In this document: piece after piece, positions 53,604 to 64,000 of the stretch
Layout of the letters: each line of letters begins with the position of its first letter
How positions within the stretch are numbered: position 1 is the stretch's first letter
Source: Proteles cristata cristata
Lineage: Eukaryota > Chordata > Mammalia > Carnivora > Hyaenidae
Direction: 5' to 3'
DNA length: 64,000 nucleotides
Assembly: GCA_017311185.1 (NCBI GenBank)
Contig: JAESUZ010001514.1
Coordinates: 1,798,001 to 1,862,000, forward strand
Notes under the pieces: model-generated
Told to the model about the DNA's origin: nothing
Databases searched by the model: none
Seen by the model: the letters and a program-made list of their open reading frames with translations, nothing else
Made by a program: the position numbers and the translations under genes

Positions 53604-53609
53604 CCTTTC

Positions 53610-53800
53610 TTTCTTTTTTTAAAGAGAGAGAGAGAGACAGTGAGAGCATGAGCAGGGAAGAGGGGCAAAGAGAGAGAGCATCTTAAGCAGGCTCCACACT
53701 CAGCACAGAGCCAGACATGGGGCTCAATCCCATGAAACTGGGATCATGACCCAAGCTGAAATCAAGAGTCAGATGCTCAACTGAGCTACCCAGGCGCCTC
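53610..53800 (-). mobile_element. SINEC-type SINE, antisense, diverged
   Basis: TTTTTTTAAAGAGAGAGAG, the body, and the reversed head GAGCTACCCAGGCGCCTC. It directly follows the preceding SINE in the same orientation. Confidence 0.85.
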
Positions 53801-53904
53801 TTGACTTTTCATCTCAGGATTCTTTGCCTAACGTTATCATATTTTCTTCACATTCTCATTTTGTTGATCACTTTCTTGATGCTGGTCTGGGAAGCCCACA
53901 TTGC

Positions 53905-54100
53905 TGAACCCACTTAATCCTCACTATGATCCTAGGAGACTGGCACTATGTTTATATAACCTCATAAAATTCCTCATACGTATTACAGGGGAACAAACTG
54001 AGGCAGCCCAGAGGCTTAAATGATTTGCCCAAGGTTCACCCAGCAGAGCTGGGATTCAAACCTATGTCTCCAAGACTTCAGCGCCCACCCTTTTCACCAC
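53905..54100 (+). repeat. MIR, sense
   Basis: TTAATCCTCACTATGATCCT, AACAAACTGAGGCAGCCCAG, TTTGCCCAAGGTTCACCCAG and GGATTCAAACCTATGTC follow the MIR consensus. Confidence 0.85.
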
Positions 54101-54164
54101 TTGGATCAGGCTGAAATTCTGCCTGTGGAAAATCCCTCATTGGAACATCATCAGAGCAAGGAAA

Positions 54165-54535
54165 CCAGTAACATTTGCTCCTACTTGTCATTCAGTTCTT
54201 AGCTTAAATGTCACCTCCTGGGGGAGAGCTTCCCTGGCCACTCCATCTAAAATAGGCTCCCTCTCCACGTTCCCTCTTCCTCCCACCCCTCCTCCCTCAT
54301 CCCTTCTCCTAACTGAGAATGAGTATCTTCAAGGCACGTTCCATTATCTGAACTTTGTTAGTTTTCTTTAATCATTTGTCTTTTTCTACATAATTTGTTT
54401 CTTCCCCACCAGAAGGTTGGCTGGGTGAGAGCAAGGACCTTAGATTTCCTCTGCTTTATCTCCAGCTTCTAGCCTACCACAGAGTGACTGCCCACAAAAT
54501 ACTTGTTAGAAAATGTACGTTGGATGGATGGATGG
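54165..54535 (+). repeat. L2 3' region, sense
   Basis: CAGTTCTTAGCTTAAATGTC, ACCTCCTGGGGGAGAGCTTC, TTCCCCACCAGAAGGTTGG and AACATACGTTGGATGGATGG-like end text follow L2 order. Confidence 0.75.
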
Positions 54536-54539
54536 ACTG

Positions 54540-55285
54540 CCTCAGTTGGGAAATTTTGCTTGTTCCCTTGGAATAAAGCAGGTTCAGACCAGAAGAAATC
54601 AAAAGGCGTCTTCCGTACGAACATGCTTGTTTGTATATATAGACACTATATGGAACATTTGTTTTACAGAACAGAATTGATATGCCTCTATGCTAGTATA
54701 TGCCTAGAGTATCTCTGGAAGGGTTCACAAGAAACCGGTGTAAAGCCGGGTGGTCAGGGTACTAAAGACAGAAGGAGGGTCACTTTTCACTAATATACTC
54801 TTTTGTTCATTTTGATTTTTGTGTAATCATGTGCATGTATTGCGTATTCAGAACATACATTTCATTTCAGAATTAGATCAGATTTCTTCCTGTGGAAGGC
54901 TGGGCGGCAGAGCTAGTCAAGGGGTTAATCAGAGGAAGCTGTTCCCAAAGGCAATTAACACCTTTCTCTAACCAGCAGCTTATTTGTAGGAACTGAAGCA
55001 AGGTAAGTGTTAAAGCAGGAAAGGTTTTATGGGAATAGACAGGCAGGCAACGTTTATTAAGTCATTATTAATGAGCGGGGCTTATTAATTAATTTTTTAA
55101 TAAAATACATGCTCATTGCAACAATGCAAACTTAAAGACGGATCTGAAGCAAAACTAACACCCTCCAGTCCAACTCCTTTGACACACTGTAATTAGAAGT
55201 TTGATTTTCCTGATTTTTCTTTGCTTAAACCAGGGTTCAAGGTGATTTGGATAGGTTTCTTCTGCTTTCTGTGAAATGAGACATT
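54540..55285. other. Unassigned intergenic sequence
   Basis: AT-rich. No repeat or gene recognised. Confidence 0.5.
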
Positions 55286-55289
55286 ATTC

Positions 55290-55502
55290 TTTTTTTAATG
55301 TTTATTTATTTTTGAGACAGAGAGAAACAGAGCATGAGTGGGGGAGGGACAGAGAGACACACACAGAATCCAAAGCAGGCTCCAGGATCTGAGCTGTCAC
55401 CCCAGAGCCTTATGCGGGGCTCGAACCCACAAACTGTGAGATCATGACCTGAGCCCAAGTCGGAAGTCGAAAGCTTAACAAACTGAGCCACTCAAATGTC
55501 CC
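55290..55502 (-). mobile_element. SINEC-type SINE, antisense
   Basis: TTTTTTTAATGTTTATTTAT, body, and the end GAGCCACTCAAATGTCCC. GAGACATTATTC lies on both sides. Confidence 0.9.
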
Positions 55503-55539
55503 GAGACATTATTCCTTACCATCCTTTTCCAGCTTCATC

Positions 55540-55730
55540 CTTTTCAGAGAGTTTTAAGTTGACGCACACGAACCTACCTCATTTGTTTTAATAGCTACCT
55601 AATATGCAACTGTGTTGATACAAGCCTTGTTTCTAAATTCTTGTTATTACAGAAGTGTTGTGATACCTATGCTTGTGTCTATTTTACTCTGTATTATTGT
55701 TTGCATTTCTGAAGATGGTCCCACTTTCGT
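55540..55730 (-). mobile_element. Old L1-like fragment, antisense
   Basis: ACCTACCTCATTTGTTTTAA and TAGCTACCTAATATGCAACT resemble an antisense L1M 3' region. Confidence 0.5.
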
Positions 55731-55829
55731 TTTTAAGTAGGCTCCATGCCCAAGCCCAACATGTGGCTTGAACTCATGACCTTGAGATCAAGAGTTTCAA
55801 CCTCCACCCACCGAGCCAGCCAGGCATCC
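55731..55829 (-). mobile_element. Short, older-type carnivore tRNA-SINE, antisense
   Basis: TTTAAGTAGGCTCCATGCCC to GAGCCAGCCAGGCATCCC, without CT body. Confidence 0.82.
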
Positions 55830-55834
55830 CACAC

Positions 55835-56290
55835 ATTTAGTGTTTGTCATAATATTTTTGAGAGTTTTTCCTAAAAGACTGTAATTTTTTTATGAGGGGT
55901 GTACTAGTGTTGGTGTCCTTATGCCTTCGTCAGCGTGAGGGTTACCAATATTTTTCATGCTTGCCAATATTAGGAGATATGTGGGGGCTTGTGGGGAATT
56001 TTCACTTCCCTGCATATACATATGTATGCTGCCCCTTTGAATTTCTTCTTCTGTACACTGTTTACAGTCTTTGCCCATTTTCCCACTGGGTCGTTTGTAT
56101 CTTTCCAGGTCATCTGTAGGAACATGTTCACTCCAGGGATGGTAAGCCTTTGTTATACAAAGTTTAAATATTTTCTCCCACATTTTGACTTCGTTTGTGA
56201 TGTCTTTTGTTCTACAGAAGTTAACATTTTTCCTGTAATCAGATCTTTCCATTTTTTTCCTTCGTAGTTATTAATAACCACAGATGTTTC
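55835..56290 (-). mobile_element. Old L1-like fragment, antisense
   Basis: CTTTGCCCATTTTCCCACTG, GGTCGTTTGTATCTTTCCAG and ATTTTGACTTCGTTTGTGAT are antisense L1 3' text. It continues on the far side of the short SINE. Confidence 0.7.
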
Positions 56291-56594
56291 CATAACCCAG
56301 TGGTTTTTGTACAGTACTCCTGACCTTCGGATTTCATGGGGATGAACGGATGTCAGGGGGTGGGGCTGAGCAGGGCTGCGCGGTCGGGGGCTCGTCACTG
56401 CTCCTTCCTCTCTCGTCACTGATCTTTCACACACTACACCAATGACTGCAGGGGCAGAGGGCCAGGATGTGGGGCCAGAATTATTGGGCAAAATATTGAA
56501 CCTTCCTAGGCCTGCGTTTAATATCCTGAGGATTTAGAACAGTGCCTGCCTCTGGGGTTATGCTGAGACTCCAGTGAGCGGATCCGGGGAAGGC

Positions 56595-56790
56595 CCCTGC
56601 TTAATGGCCAATCATTATGTGCCTGACAGGGCGCTAGGCACTGTGTCTACATACATTGTTACCCTGTCCTTAGAAGCTGTCTGAGGGCCCAACAGGATTA
56701 TCCCTGTCTCGCAGAGGAGGAAACTGAGGCCCAGAGAACTTAGGTACCTTGCCTAAAGGCACAAGAGTAGCAAGTCTTGGAGCCTGAGAT
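56595..56790 (+). repeat. MIR, sense
   Basis: CAATCATTATGTGCCTGACA, TCTCGCAGAGGAGGAAACTG and TACCTTGCCTAAAGGCACAA match MIR order. A shorter reversed MIR may precede it at 56480-56570. Confidence 0.8.
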
Positions 56791-56799
56791 TTGCTCCTT

Positions 56800-57365
56800 G
56801 GTTTCTCTGTGACTTCAAGGTCCTGCTCCTCCTACTATCCACTCTCTATACCACATAGATATTGAATGAGCACATACTCTGTTCCTGCCTAATGGTGGGC
56901 ATTGGGAATCAGGCAGTGACCATGACAGTGTCAGTCTCTTGCTGGCAGTCTGCTGGGTGAGGTGGTCATGAGCTAGACAACTTCAAGCTGTGGGTCACTG
57001 CAATTAAGAGCTTTATAGGGAGAGACAATATGGCGATTGCTCTTTTTGACTCAAGGATCAAGAGAGGACTCTCTGAGAACATTCTACGTGCCCCAAGACA
57101 TAAAGAATGAGTAAGAGCTGGCCAGTTGGAAACTGCACCATATCAGATGAGCTGGTTCCTTGGCAGGCTCCAAGAATGGAATAGAAGGTCCATGTGGTGG
57201 GAAAACAGTCATGCAAGTTTTGAGGTAGAGGCGGAGAGGTCAGGGGAAGCCAGAGCACGCAAGGCCCGTGTAGGTTGAGATTTAAAAAGTTTGGATATAG
57301 TTATAAAGGCCCTGGAAAGCCATGGAAGGTCTAAGCAAGGAAATGCTACATATGACTGTGCTTTA
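56800..57365. other. Ancient-repeat-like and unassigned sequence
   Basis: TATTGAATGAGCACATACTC (56860-56960) and GGAAAGCCATGGAAGGTCTA (57240-57360) are typical of old, unnamed mammalian repeats. No gene seen. Confidence 0.45.
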
Positions 57366-57369
57366 AAAA

Positions 57370-57780
57370 TATCTCCCTGCAGACATATATATACCCTGTG
57401 ATGAAGTAATTCTGCCCCTCGGTAGGTACCCACAGAAACGCATGCTTAGACAAAAAGACACCAAAGACGGAAATATGGACAAGGACACTCTTTGTAAGAG
57501 CTGCGATTTGTAAACCACTGAAATGCCTCTCAGTACTTGACTGAATAAATATTGACAGAGCCAGACAGTGGAATACTATACAGCAATGAAAAATGAACAC
57601 ATTAGAATGATACGTAATGATATGGATGGGTCTGACAGAAGCAGTGATGGGTGAATTAAGGCAGATATAAAATGGTACATGCGGTATTAACGTTTATATC
57701 AAATTCAAAAGCAGGCAAAGCTAACCTCTGGTGCTAGAAGTCAGTAGAGTGGTTATCCTGGAAGAGAAATGTGGGTAACT
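57370..57780 (+). mobile_element. Old L1 3' UTR, sense
   Basis: CAGACAGTGGAATACTATAC, AGCAATGAAAAATGAACACA and ATATGGATGGGTCTGACAGA follow L1M 3' order. Confidence 0.8.
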
Positions 57781-57784
57781 GAGA

Positions 57785-58450
57785 GGAGGCATCCAGGGGC
57801 TCCTAGGATGCCAGCGGTGCTCTGCTTTTTGGGCTAGGTGCTGGTGACACAGGTGTGTTTAGTTCATCAAGCCTAACACTTATGATTTGCGCGTGACCCT
57901 GCGTGTACGTTCTACTCTGGCCAGTACGTGAGCACTGAACTTGGAAAGGGGCAGGTATGGTCTGGGGGAGGCGAGGTAGGGATATTGCAGCAGGATGCAG
58001 GTGACCGGTTGTTGGTCAGGAGGGACGGCAGTGGCACTTGGAGGCCTAAATTTGGCGTGGAGACCAACATTGGAGAAGAGCCCACAGGCCTGGTGATAGT
58101 GGGGGAGTGGTGGCTCGGGAGGATGCGAGCGGCGAGGGTGGGGCTGGGGGGGTCACTGCAAGGCTGACCCTCTAGCTTCTCCCATGAGCACCTGGGTGGC
58201 AGGAGGAGTCAGACTAAATGTGAAGAAGGTGGGGGAGGGGCAGATGGGCAGAGGATGGCCGACTCCAGGGCTTAGTTCTGGACGTGTGAGATTTGAGATG
58301 TTTCCCAAAGACAACATCACAGGAGCAGATGGATAGACGGACGTACAGAGAGATTTCATTTGGGAAAAGAAGAGACTTCTGCCGCTTAAGAGAAGGCCCT
58401 TTCACAAAGCACGTCCGCTTTCCTTCTCTCATTCCGCCTCATGACAAGAA
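57785..58450. other. Ancient-repeat-like sequence
   Basis: TTCTGGACGTGTGAGATTTG and AGATGTTTCCCAAAGACAAC match an old mammalian repeat I cannot name. No gene seen. Confidence 0.4.
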
Positions 58451-58459
58451 TTCTTTAAG

Positions 58460-58650
58460 ACGTGTTTTCATTTGAGTATAGTTGACACATAATGTTGCAT
58501 TAGTTTCAGATGTACAACATGGTAACTTAACTTCCCTATAGGTCATGCTACGCTCACCACAAGGGTTAGCTACCATCTGTTACCATACACTGCTGTTACA
58601 ATATCGCTAGTTATATTCCCAATTCTGTGCCTTTTATTCCCCTCAAAGTC
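58460..58650 (-). mobile_element. Old L1 fragment, antisense, interrupted by a SINE
   Basis: TGAGTATAGTTGACACATAA, TAGTTTCAGATGTACAACAT and CATCTGTTACCATACACTGC match the stretch at 53090-53330. A SINE is inserted at its end. Confidence 0.75.
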
Positions 58651-58882
58651 TTTTTTTTTTTAATATATATATATATATATTTTATTTCTAGGAGAGAGAG
58701 AGAGAGAGAGAGAGCGTGAGCAGGGAGGGTCAGAGAGAGAGGGAGTCACAGACTGAAACAGGCTCCAGGCTCTGAGCTGGCAGTCAGCACAGAGCCCGGC
58801 GTGGGGCTCGAACCCACGAACCGCGAGATCATGACCTGAGCGAAAGTCGGACGATTAACCAACTAAGCCACCCAGGCGCCCC
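58651..58882 (-). mobile_element. SINEC-type SINE, antisense, with (TA)n
   Basis: T-run, (TA)n at 58663-58680, (GA)n at 58693-58713, and the reversed head AAGCCACCCAGGCGCCCC. TATTCCCCTCAAAGTC flanks it on both sides (16 bases). Confidence 0.94.
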
Positions 58883-58899
58883 TATTCCCCTCAAAGTCT

Positions 58900-59365
58900 T
58901 ATCTGTCTGGGAGGCAAGGTGAGGTTGGGTGGGGGGACTATTTCTTTATGCAGAAAGTAGAGTTATATTCATATGTCTGTTGCTACACAAACATGCTGTA
59001 TTTATCTATTATAAGAGTAGCCCCGGGATAGGAACTGGGCTGACGTGTTTGGGGACTGAGTTAAGAGGTCTAAGACGCAAGGGTCATGGAGAGAGGAGCT
59101 TTCAGAGAGCCCTGGGCCCCCAGAACAGGCCACTTGCAGAAACATGGGCCCTGTTACCTTTTGATTCAATCTGTCCCTGCTTCCCGGAAGGATGTGGGTC
59201 ACCCCTTTCCCTTCCTGGAACTTCCAAAGCTCCCCATTGCCCTCAGGACAGAGTTCTTGGCACAGGCCACTGGGGCCAGGCAGCAAGCAGCCTCTCCATT
59301 CCTGCAGTCTCTTCTTTCACTCTTTTTACCAGATTCTCCATGTTCCAGACACAAGGGACTTTCTT
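58900..59365. other. Unassigned intergenic sequence
   Basis: A 238-codon frame (58929-59645) starts here and runs into the L2 that follows. It has no domain and is rejected as coding. Confidence 0.5.
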
Positions 59366-59369
59366 CCCT

Positions 59370-59715
59370 TCCGCTGAATGCTCTGTGTTGTTTCCTAGTT
59401 CCAGACCTTGGTGCCATCTGTTGTTTCCTCTGCCTGGGAACTCGGTCACTCTCATTCAGTCTTCACTGCAAATCCTTCAAGTCTCAGCTTCATCCATTTT
59501 TTTCAGGAAGGCTTCCCCATTGTCTGAACAGAATGAACCCCTGACCTCGAGGCATTCCCCCAAGGCATCCAGTGCAGCCGGATGTGACTCACTGCTCTTC
59601 ATGGTAGATCTCATTCAGTGTCTTGCTTTTGCCACCAGATTGTGAGCTCCAGGGTGGTGGGGACTGTGCCTTGTCCCTATACCTGGGGACTGAGCTCGGT
59701 GCCCAGCAGAGGGAC
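59370..59715 (+). repeat. L2 3' region, sense
   Basis: CTTCACTGCAAATCCTTCAA, TTTTTTCAGGAAGGCTTCCC, CACCAGATTGTGAGCTCCAG and CGGTGCCCAGCAGAGGG follow L2 3' order. Confidence 0.75.
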
Positions 59716-59719
59716 AGAT

Positions 59720-60185
59720 GACTGATTTGTCCCATGACTTCCCAGACCAAGGACCATGCCCTGGCAACAGGTGTCAGATGTATTCTCACAGCTATGTTCT
59801 TCCCTTGCCTTCTGGGATAAGCCCTCAAGACCCAGCCAATGACCTTGAAGCTGAGCCTCCTTCATTTATACCCCCCAGGCCCAATGAGACCCAGTCTCTA
59901 CAATGTACTCAGAAGCTCATCCTTGTGTTTACAAATCCTCTGAAAATGCTCATGACCATGACTGACCCCACATCTACTTTTTTCAACAGAAACATTGGAT
60001 ACAGTTTACAAATGGGTTGGGGCCAAGACCTGCCCCCGTCTCCTTGCAAAAACCACTGAAGTTCAAACTCACAGGGGCCGACTCGATCTGAAATAATGTA
60101 AGACCATGAAGGCGTCCAACAGCAGTGCTGGTGGTGACACTGGAGAGACAATGGTCACAGAACATGAAGGTAGTAAAAGGCTGTG
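59720..60185. other. Unassigned intergenic sequence
   Basis: No gene or clear repeat. TGACCTTGA at 59840-59848 is an estrogen-related-receptor half-site match on the minus strand. Confidence 0.5.
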
Positions 60186-60189
60186 TCGC

Positions 60190-60440
60190 AAAGCCTAAGA
60201 ACCTGGATACCTTTTGTTGTTGCAGTTCCACCTCGAGGAGTTCATTATAATAAAAAAGGCATGGAACAGAAATGGACTTATGAGCATGTCTACCAAAGTG
60301 TCACTCATCACAGTCAAACAGTGGGAGTAATCTAGAGAGCCAACATCAGGAGATGGGTTAAAAGTAAAAATTCAGGCAGCTCTTGGCCACCATTATAAAT
60401 GATGCTGTGTGTGTACGTTACTTACATGGAATTATGTCCA
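60190..60440 (+). mobile_element. Old L1 3' UTR, sense
   Basis: TTGCAGTTCCACCTCGAGGA, AAAGTGTCACTCATCACAGT and GAGATGGGTTAAAAGTAAAA follow an L1M 3' UTR order. Confidence 0.6.
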
Positions 60441-60449
60441 TGACACACG

Positions 60450-60900
60450 TGGGTGTGTTCAGGGTTGTTCGGTGGCAAGTGACAGAAATCCATCTCAAAA
60501 TGAAAGAAGCCAAGGGAGGACTTACTGGCTTATGGGATCTACAGGAGACTTGGACAACCAAAGTTCAGGAAGGACCATGGTGTGACCAGACCTTAAAAAC
60601 AACTGGGGTGTGGGATTTAGACACTTCCAAGACTCCCTCTCTCTCCACTATCTCTGCCTCTCCTCATGTCCAGACTCCCTTTCTCACTACACACCAGATA
60701 GTAGGGATAGACACAGGAAAGACTGTACCCAAATACCCGCCCCCCCCAAAAAAAAATCTTAAGCAAGGAATATATTGACCACCTTAGGTCCAGGAACCAA
60801 AGCAGAACCAGTCAATTGTGGGCAGGGCAGGCTGGCAATGTGGTTGACCCAGCTAAGGTCGAGACCTGCCACTGGACCAATCAGTAAGACCAAGGGAGGG
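60450..60900 (-). repeat. Old repeat resembling the unnamed family, antisense
   Basis: GTTCGGTGGCAAGTGACAGA and ACTTACTGGCTTATGGGATC are the reversed 3' start of the family, and CCACTGGACCAATCAGTAAG fits its middle. A C-run/A-run lies at 60738-60757. Confidence 0.45.
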
Positions 60901-61123
60901 GTCTCAACCTGAGAGTTCCAGAATTAGAGAGTGAAGAAGAGCTCTTCCTAGGGAAGGGAACTGGCTGATAATCTCAGTTATCCTCTCCTTAGCATTAAAG
61001 GAAATGGATAACAAAACAGGAAGCACGGTGAGCTCCCACTTGTAAAAATGATGGGGTAGGGGATTGATCAACAGGAGAAAGAAGTCTGACAAGGTATTCT
61101 GAAGTGTTAAAAGTGGTTTTCTC

Positions 61124-61340
61124 GGGGCGCGTGGGTGGGGCAGTCGGTTAAGCGTCAGACTTCTGTTCAGGTCATGATCTTACAGCTCGTGGGTTCAAGC
61201 CCTGAATTGGGCTCTGTGCTGACAGCTGGAGCCTGCTTCAGATTCGGGGTCTCCCTCTCTCTCTGCCCGTCCCCTGCTTGTGCTCTGATTGTCTCTCTCT
61301 CTCTCAAAAATAAATAAACATTAAAAATTTTTTTTTAATT
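61124..61340 (+). mobile_element. SINEC-type SINE, sense
   Basis: GGGGCGCGTGGGTGGGGCAG head, tail AAATAAATAAACATTAAAAA. AAAAGTGGTTTTCTC before and AAAAGTGATTTTCTT after. Confidence 0.9.
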
Positions 61341-61344
61341 TAAA

Positions 61345-62850
61345 AAAGTGATTTTCTTGCGGCTGTGCTGTTTTCTACCGTGAACACCAAGTGTTTGTGC
61401 GATTAAATAATTTTAAGAGAAGAGAGTTAAACTGACTCCATGAGTATTCAGTGATGACTCATTGACTGGAGCTTCCCTGTCTCTCCCCCTGCAGCCAGCC
61501 ACACTAGATCTGAAACACAAATGATTCTGTGAACTGCACACCTCATTTGTGTCTCCAGTCACCCAATCGTCCAACTAATCGGCATCGACAGGTGCCCAGT
61601 AGATGTCAGGCCGCACTACTTGCTGGAGATGCAGCAGAGTAAGGGCCGGGCCCTGCCCTCGAAAAGCTTCCAGCCTGGTGGCAGAAACATAAGAGTGCAA
61701 ATCAGTTATGTTTTAAGGAGCTCAACACAGAAGTTGAGCAGTGTGCCAGTAGACTATAGACCACAGAACAACCCCTTTTGTTTATGGGGATCTTGAGAGG
61801 TGGTTTGAGGTCTTGGGACATATGCAAAGGTACAGGGTTCACCAGCGGTTGGCAGGGAGCTGACTGCAGAGGGAAGTCTGAGGGGGCAGGCAGTGAGCTC
61901 CATTCACTAAGTGCTAAGTGCCTGTCTGTCATGTGTCAGGCTTCTGGCTATGGGCTCGCCGATGAGATAGCAAAAGCATTTGGGATTCATTTCCAGAGGC
62001 TCTTGACTGCCATTCTATCCCTTTTCCAATAAAACAAAGCTGAAACTAAAATGTGGGCTTATCGCTTCTCCACCAAGAGGGACAAAGATCTCGCCTCTCT
62101 GTCTCTGGGTCCTTGTGAGTATCCTCAGCCTCTGTACCTCTGCGTTAAGGGAGGACCTGGGTGTGTGTATGGGGCGGTGGTGAGGGCTTCCCAGAGCCCT
62201 GCTTCCTGGGTCTGTAGCTCCGTCCACGTGCCGGGGATATTGGAACACGGTATTTGGGGAGTCCTCCTAGGAAACATTACAGAGGCTGAGCTGTGTTCAG
62301 AAGGTCCTCGCTGGGTGTTGTAATAGAGGACTGGAGTCACCATCACGGCCCTGCCCTCCCAGCTTGGGGTCTCCAGAGGGGTTCTGGGGAAGGGGGGGGT
62401 CACTGTCATCTGAAGTGTCTTTCATGCACTAAGCCGAATGACCTTGGCCTGAATCGCTGAGGGTTATGTAAGATTAGGTAGCCACTTAGTCAAAAATAGC
62501 TCTCATGCTGACTCCAGCCTACAGAACAGCATCCAAGCGAAGGGGACACAGATGGACCAGAGCTGGGCACGCATGGGGAAATTCCCTTCCTGGTCCTCAC
62601 CACTGGAAAATTGTCTGAGAGTGTCAGATGGGCCTCCAGAGCTGCCGACAGGTGATGTCCCATGCTTGCCTATTTGGCTGCAGTAGTGTGGCTGCTACGC
62701 TGAAGCATAGAGACCAAGGGACCATAAAGGCAGAAACACAGTGCAGACATCAGGATAAATTAAACCTTATGAGAGTACAGCAGGCAGAAAGAGCACCAAA
62801 CTAGGAGTCTTCAGATCTGCTAATTGCCAAAGACACTCTAAAGCTGGTCA
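61345..62850. other. Mostly unassigned intergenic sequence
   Basis: Ancient-repeat text at 61590-61700 (AGGTGCCCAGTAGATGTCAG). Otherwise nothing recognised, and no coding region. Confidence 0.5.
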
Positions 62851-62854
62851 CTTT

Positions 62855-63165
62855 CATGTATTTATTCAACAAATACTTACTGAACAGCCACTATGTGTCA
62901 GTGACCATGCAAGCACTAGAGACACAGAGGTGGTGACGGATGCCATTCCTACTCTCACGGAATGCCAGCTGGCGGTCAAGTGTCTTGTCCCCCATGCTAT
63001 GGAGAACTAACACTTTCTGAGATCGTCCCTGTACTACATGCGTCACAAGACATTGGCCTTCACAGGAACAAGCTAGACGCAGTCCTTGGCTGCATGTAGC
63101 TTATAGTGTAGAGGGAGAAACAGACAACAGACAAAACAGCATCAACGAAACCCAGACAAAGTGTC
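62855..63165. repeat. Ancient interspersed repeat fragment
   Basis: TTTATTCAACAAATACTTAC, GCCACTATGTGTCAGTGACC and GTGTAGAGGGAGAAACAGAC are typical of an old, widespread mammalian repeat I cannot name firmly. Confidence 0.5.
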
Positions 63166-63389
63166 TTTATAATGACAGTTCCGATTAAGACTTGCTAAGG
63201 GCCCTTCTAAGTCTAAGAGGAGGATCTCTCTCTATTGGATGAATGAGACTGTTCCTATTTCCTTCAAGGTTTCTGCCCAGTGAAGGAGCATGCCAGGGCC
63301 CTTGCATTCTCCCTCTGGAAGTGACACTGGGGGAAAGTCATGTGGACCCTGTACGAGGCAGAGCCCCTCCCACAGCTGTTCAGAGTGGG

Positions 63390-63810
63390 CGTTGGTCTGA
63401 TACTTTTGGAGGACAATTTGGCAATGGTCATCAAAGCTTTAGAAGTATGGCTCCCCTCTGACCTAATAAGCCCACTTCTGGGAACTTATCCAAAGGAAAT
63501 AATTGGATAAGTGCACAAAGATGTACATTATAATAAAGCTTGCTGCATTTTTATTTATGATAGTTAAAAATTTGAAATAACTATGACGCCCAATATTTAG
63601 AGATCGTTGGAACAAATTGTAGTATAGCTGTAAGATGTGGTAAAATGATTAAGTGGTCCTTGATACCACAGTCATGGAAAGATGGCCATCTATGAAGTTT
63701 AAAAAAGTTGTATGCAGAGAAATTAGACCCCTGTGCTCTGCAGGTGGGAATATAAAGCGATATAGCCCCTGTGGAAGACAGTATGGCAGATCTTTAAAAA
63801 ATTAAAAAGA
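63390..63810 (+). mobile_element. Old L1 3' UTR fragments, sense
   Basis: GAGGACAATTTGGCAATGGT, CCCACTTCTGGGAACTTATC and TGTGGAAGACAGTATGGCAG are L1M 3' UTR text, probably from two pieces (break near 63725). The second piece is cut by the final SINE. Confidence 0.75.
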
Positions 63811-64000
63811 GGGGGCGCCTGGGTGGCTTAGTCGGTTAAGCGTTCGACTTTCACTTAGGTCATGATCTCACGGTTTGTGGGTTCGAGCCCCGCGTCGGGC
63901 TCTGTGCTGACTGCCAGCTCAGAGCCTGGAGTCTGTTTCAGAGTCTGTCACTCCCTCTCTCTCTGACCCTCCCCTGCTCACGCTGTCTCTCTCTCCTCTC
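63811..64000 (+). mobile_element. SINEC-type SINE, sense, cut by the window end
   Basis: Head GGGGCGCCTGGGTGGCTTAG, B-box GGTTTGTGGGTTCGAGCC and CT-rich body. The tail is outside the window. Confidence 0.93.

Noticed and set aside
58929..59645. 238-codon plus-strand open frame
   Set aside because: It overlaps an L2 3' region, has no domain or splice context, and overlapping frames exist on the other strand.
59704..59717. CTCF-like CCAGCAGAGGGAC
   Set aside because: It departs from the core at the key GGC position and lies in an L2.
19105..64000. Possible 5' exons or promoter of PPARGC1B
   Set aside because: The gene is the expected next neighbour from human gene order, but no exon, CpG-island-like promoter or coding match could be seen here.
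1..64000. CRISPR arrays, operons, phage or plasmid modules, intact viral elements
   Set aside because: The sequence is mammalian genomic DNA with introns and SINEs; no regularly spaced repeats or bacterial gene layout occur.

Overview
This is mammalian nuclear DNA, most likely from a cat-family (felid) or other feliform carnivore. About forty copies of a tRNA-derived SINE are scattered through it. Most carry the felid-type head (GGGGCGCCTGGGTGGCT), a B-box-like GGTTCGTGGGTTCGAGCC, a CT-rich body and an A-rich tail. Two young carnivore L1 3' ends and many older mammalian repeats (MIR, L2, L1M, hAT) fit the same picture. Nothing points to bacterial, viral or plasmid DNA, and no CRISPR array, rRNA gene or intact tRNA gene was seen.

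Region 1, about 1-19,080 (+ strand), is the 3' part of one protein-coding gene. Nine exons between 1,220 and 16,598 join in frame with GT-AG splice sites to give 522 codons. The order is end of a Dbl-homology (RhoGEF) domain, a linker, a BAR-type helical domain, a degenerate SH3 and a second SH3 that runs to the stop codon. I recognise this as ARHGEF37, a DH-BAR-SH3-SH3 protein related to Tuba/DNMBP and ARHGEF38. The 5' exons lie before the window. A 3' UTR of about 2.5 kb probably ends after the AATAAA at 19,059, which has a GU-rich element just downstream. The introns hold MIR, L2, SINE and L1 copies.

Region 2, about 19,080-64,000, has no exon or gene I can support. In human the next gene in this direction is, from memory, PPARGC1B, and this window appears to stop before it. 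The region is a mosaic of repeats, many inserted into one another, with stretches of apparently unique DNA between them. Items that stand out are: a near-perfect 34-bp inverted repeat with a 25-nt loop (20,000-20,093); a perfect match to the CTCF core consensus (20,821); one 17-bp target sequence present three times around a SINE and an L1 (43,118-43,952); a roughly 150-bp sequence duplicated 2.4 kb apart (45,478 and 47,894); and a repeat-poor stretch with MEF2- and GATA-like sites (49,400-49,800).

Most open reading frames over 60 codons outside the nine exons are chance frames or lie in repeats. Repeat-family names below come from recognising consensus sequence by eye, and boundaries are good to roughly 10-30 bases.
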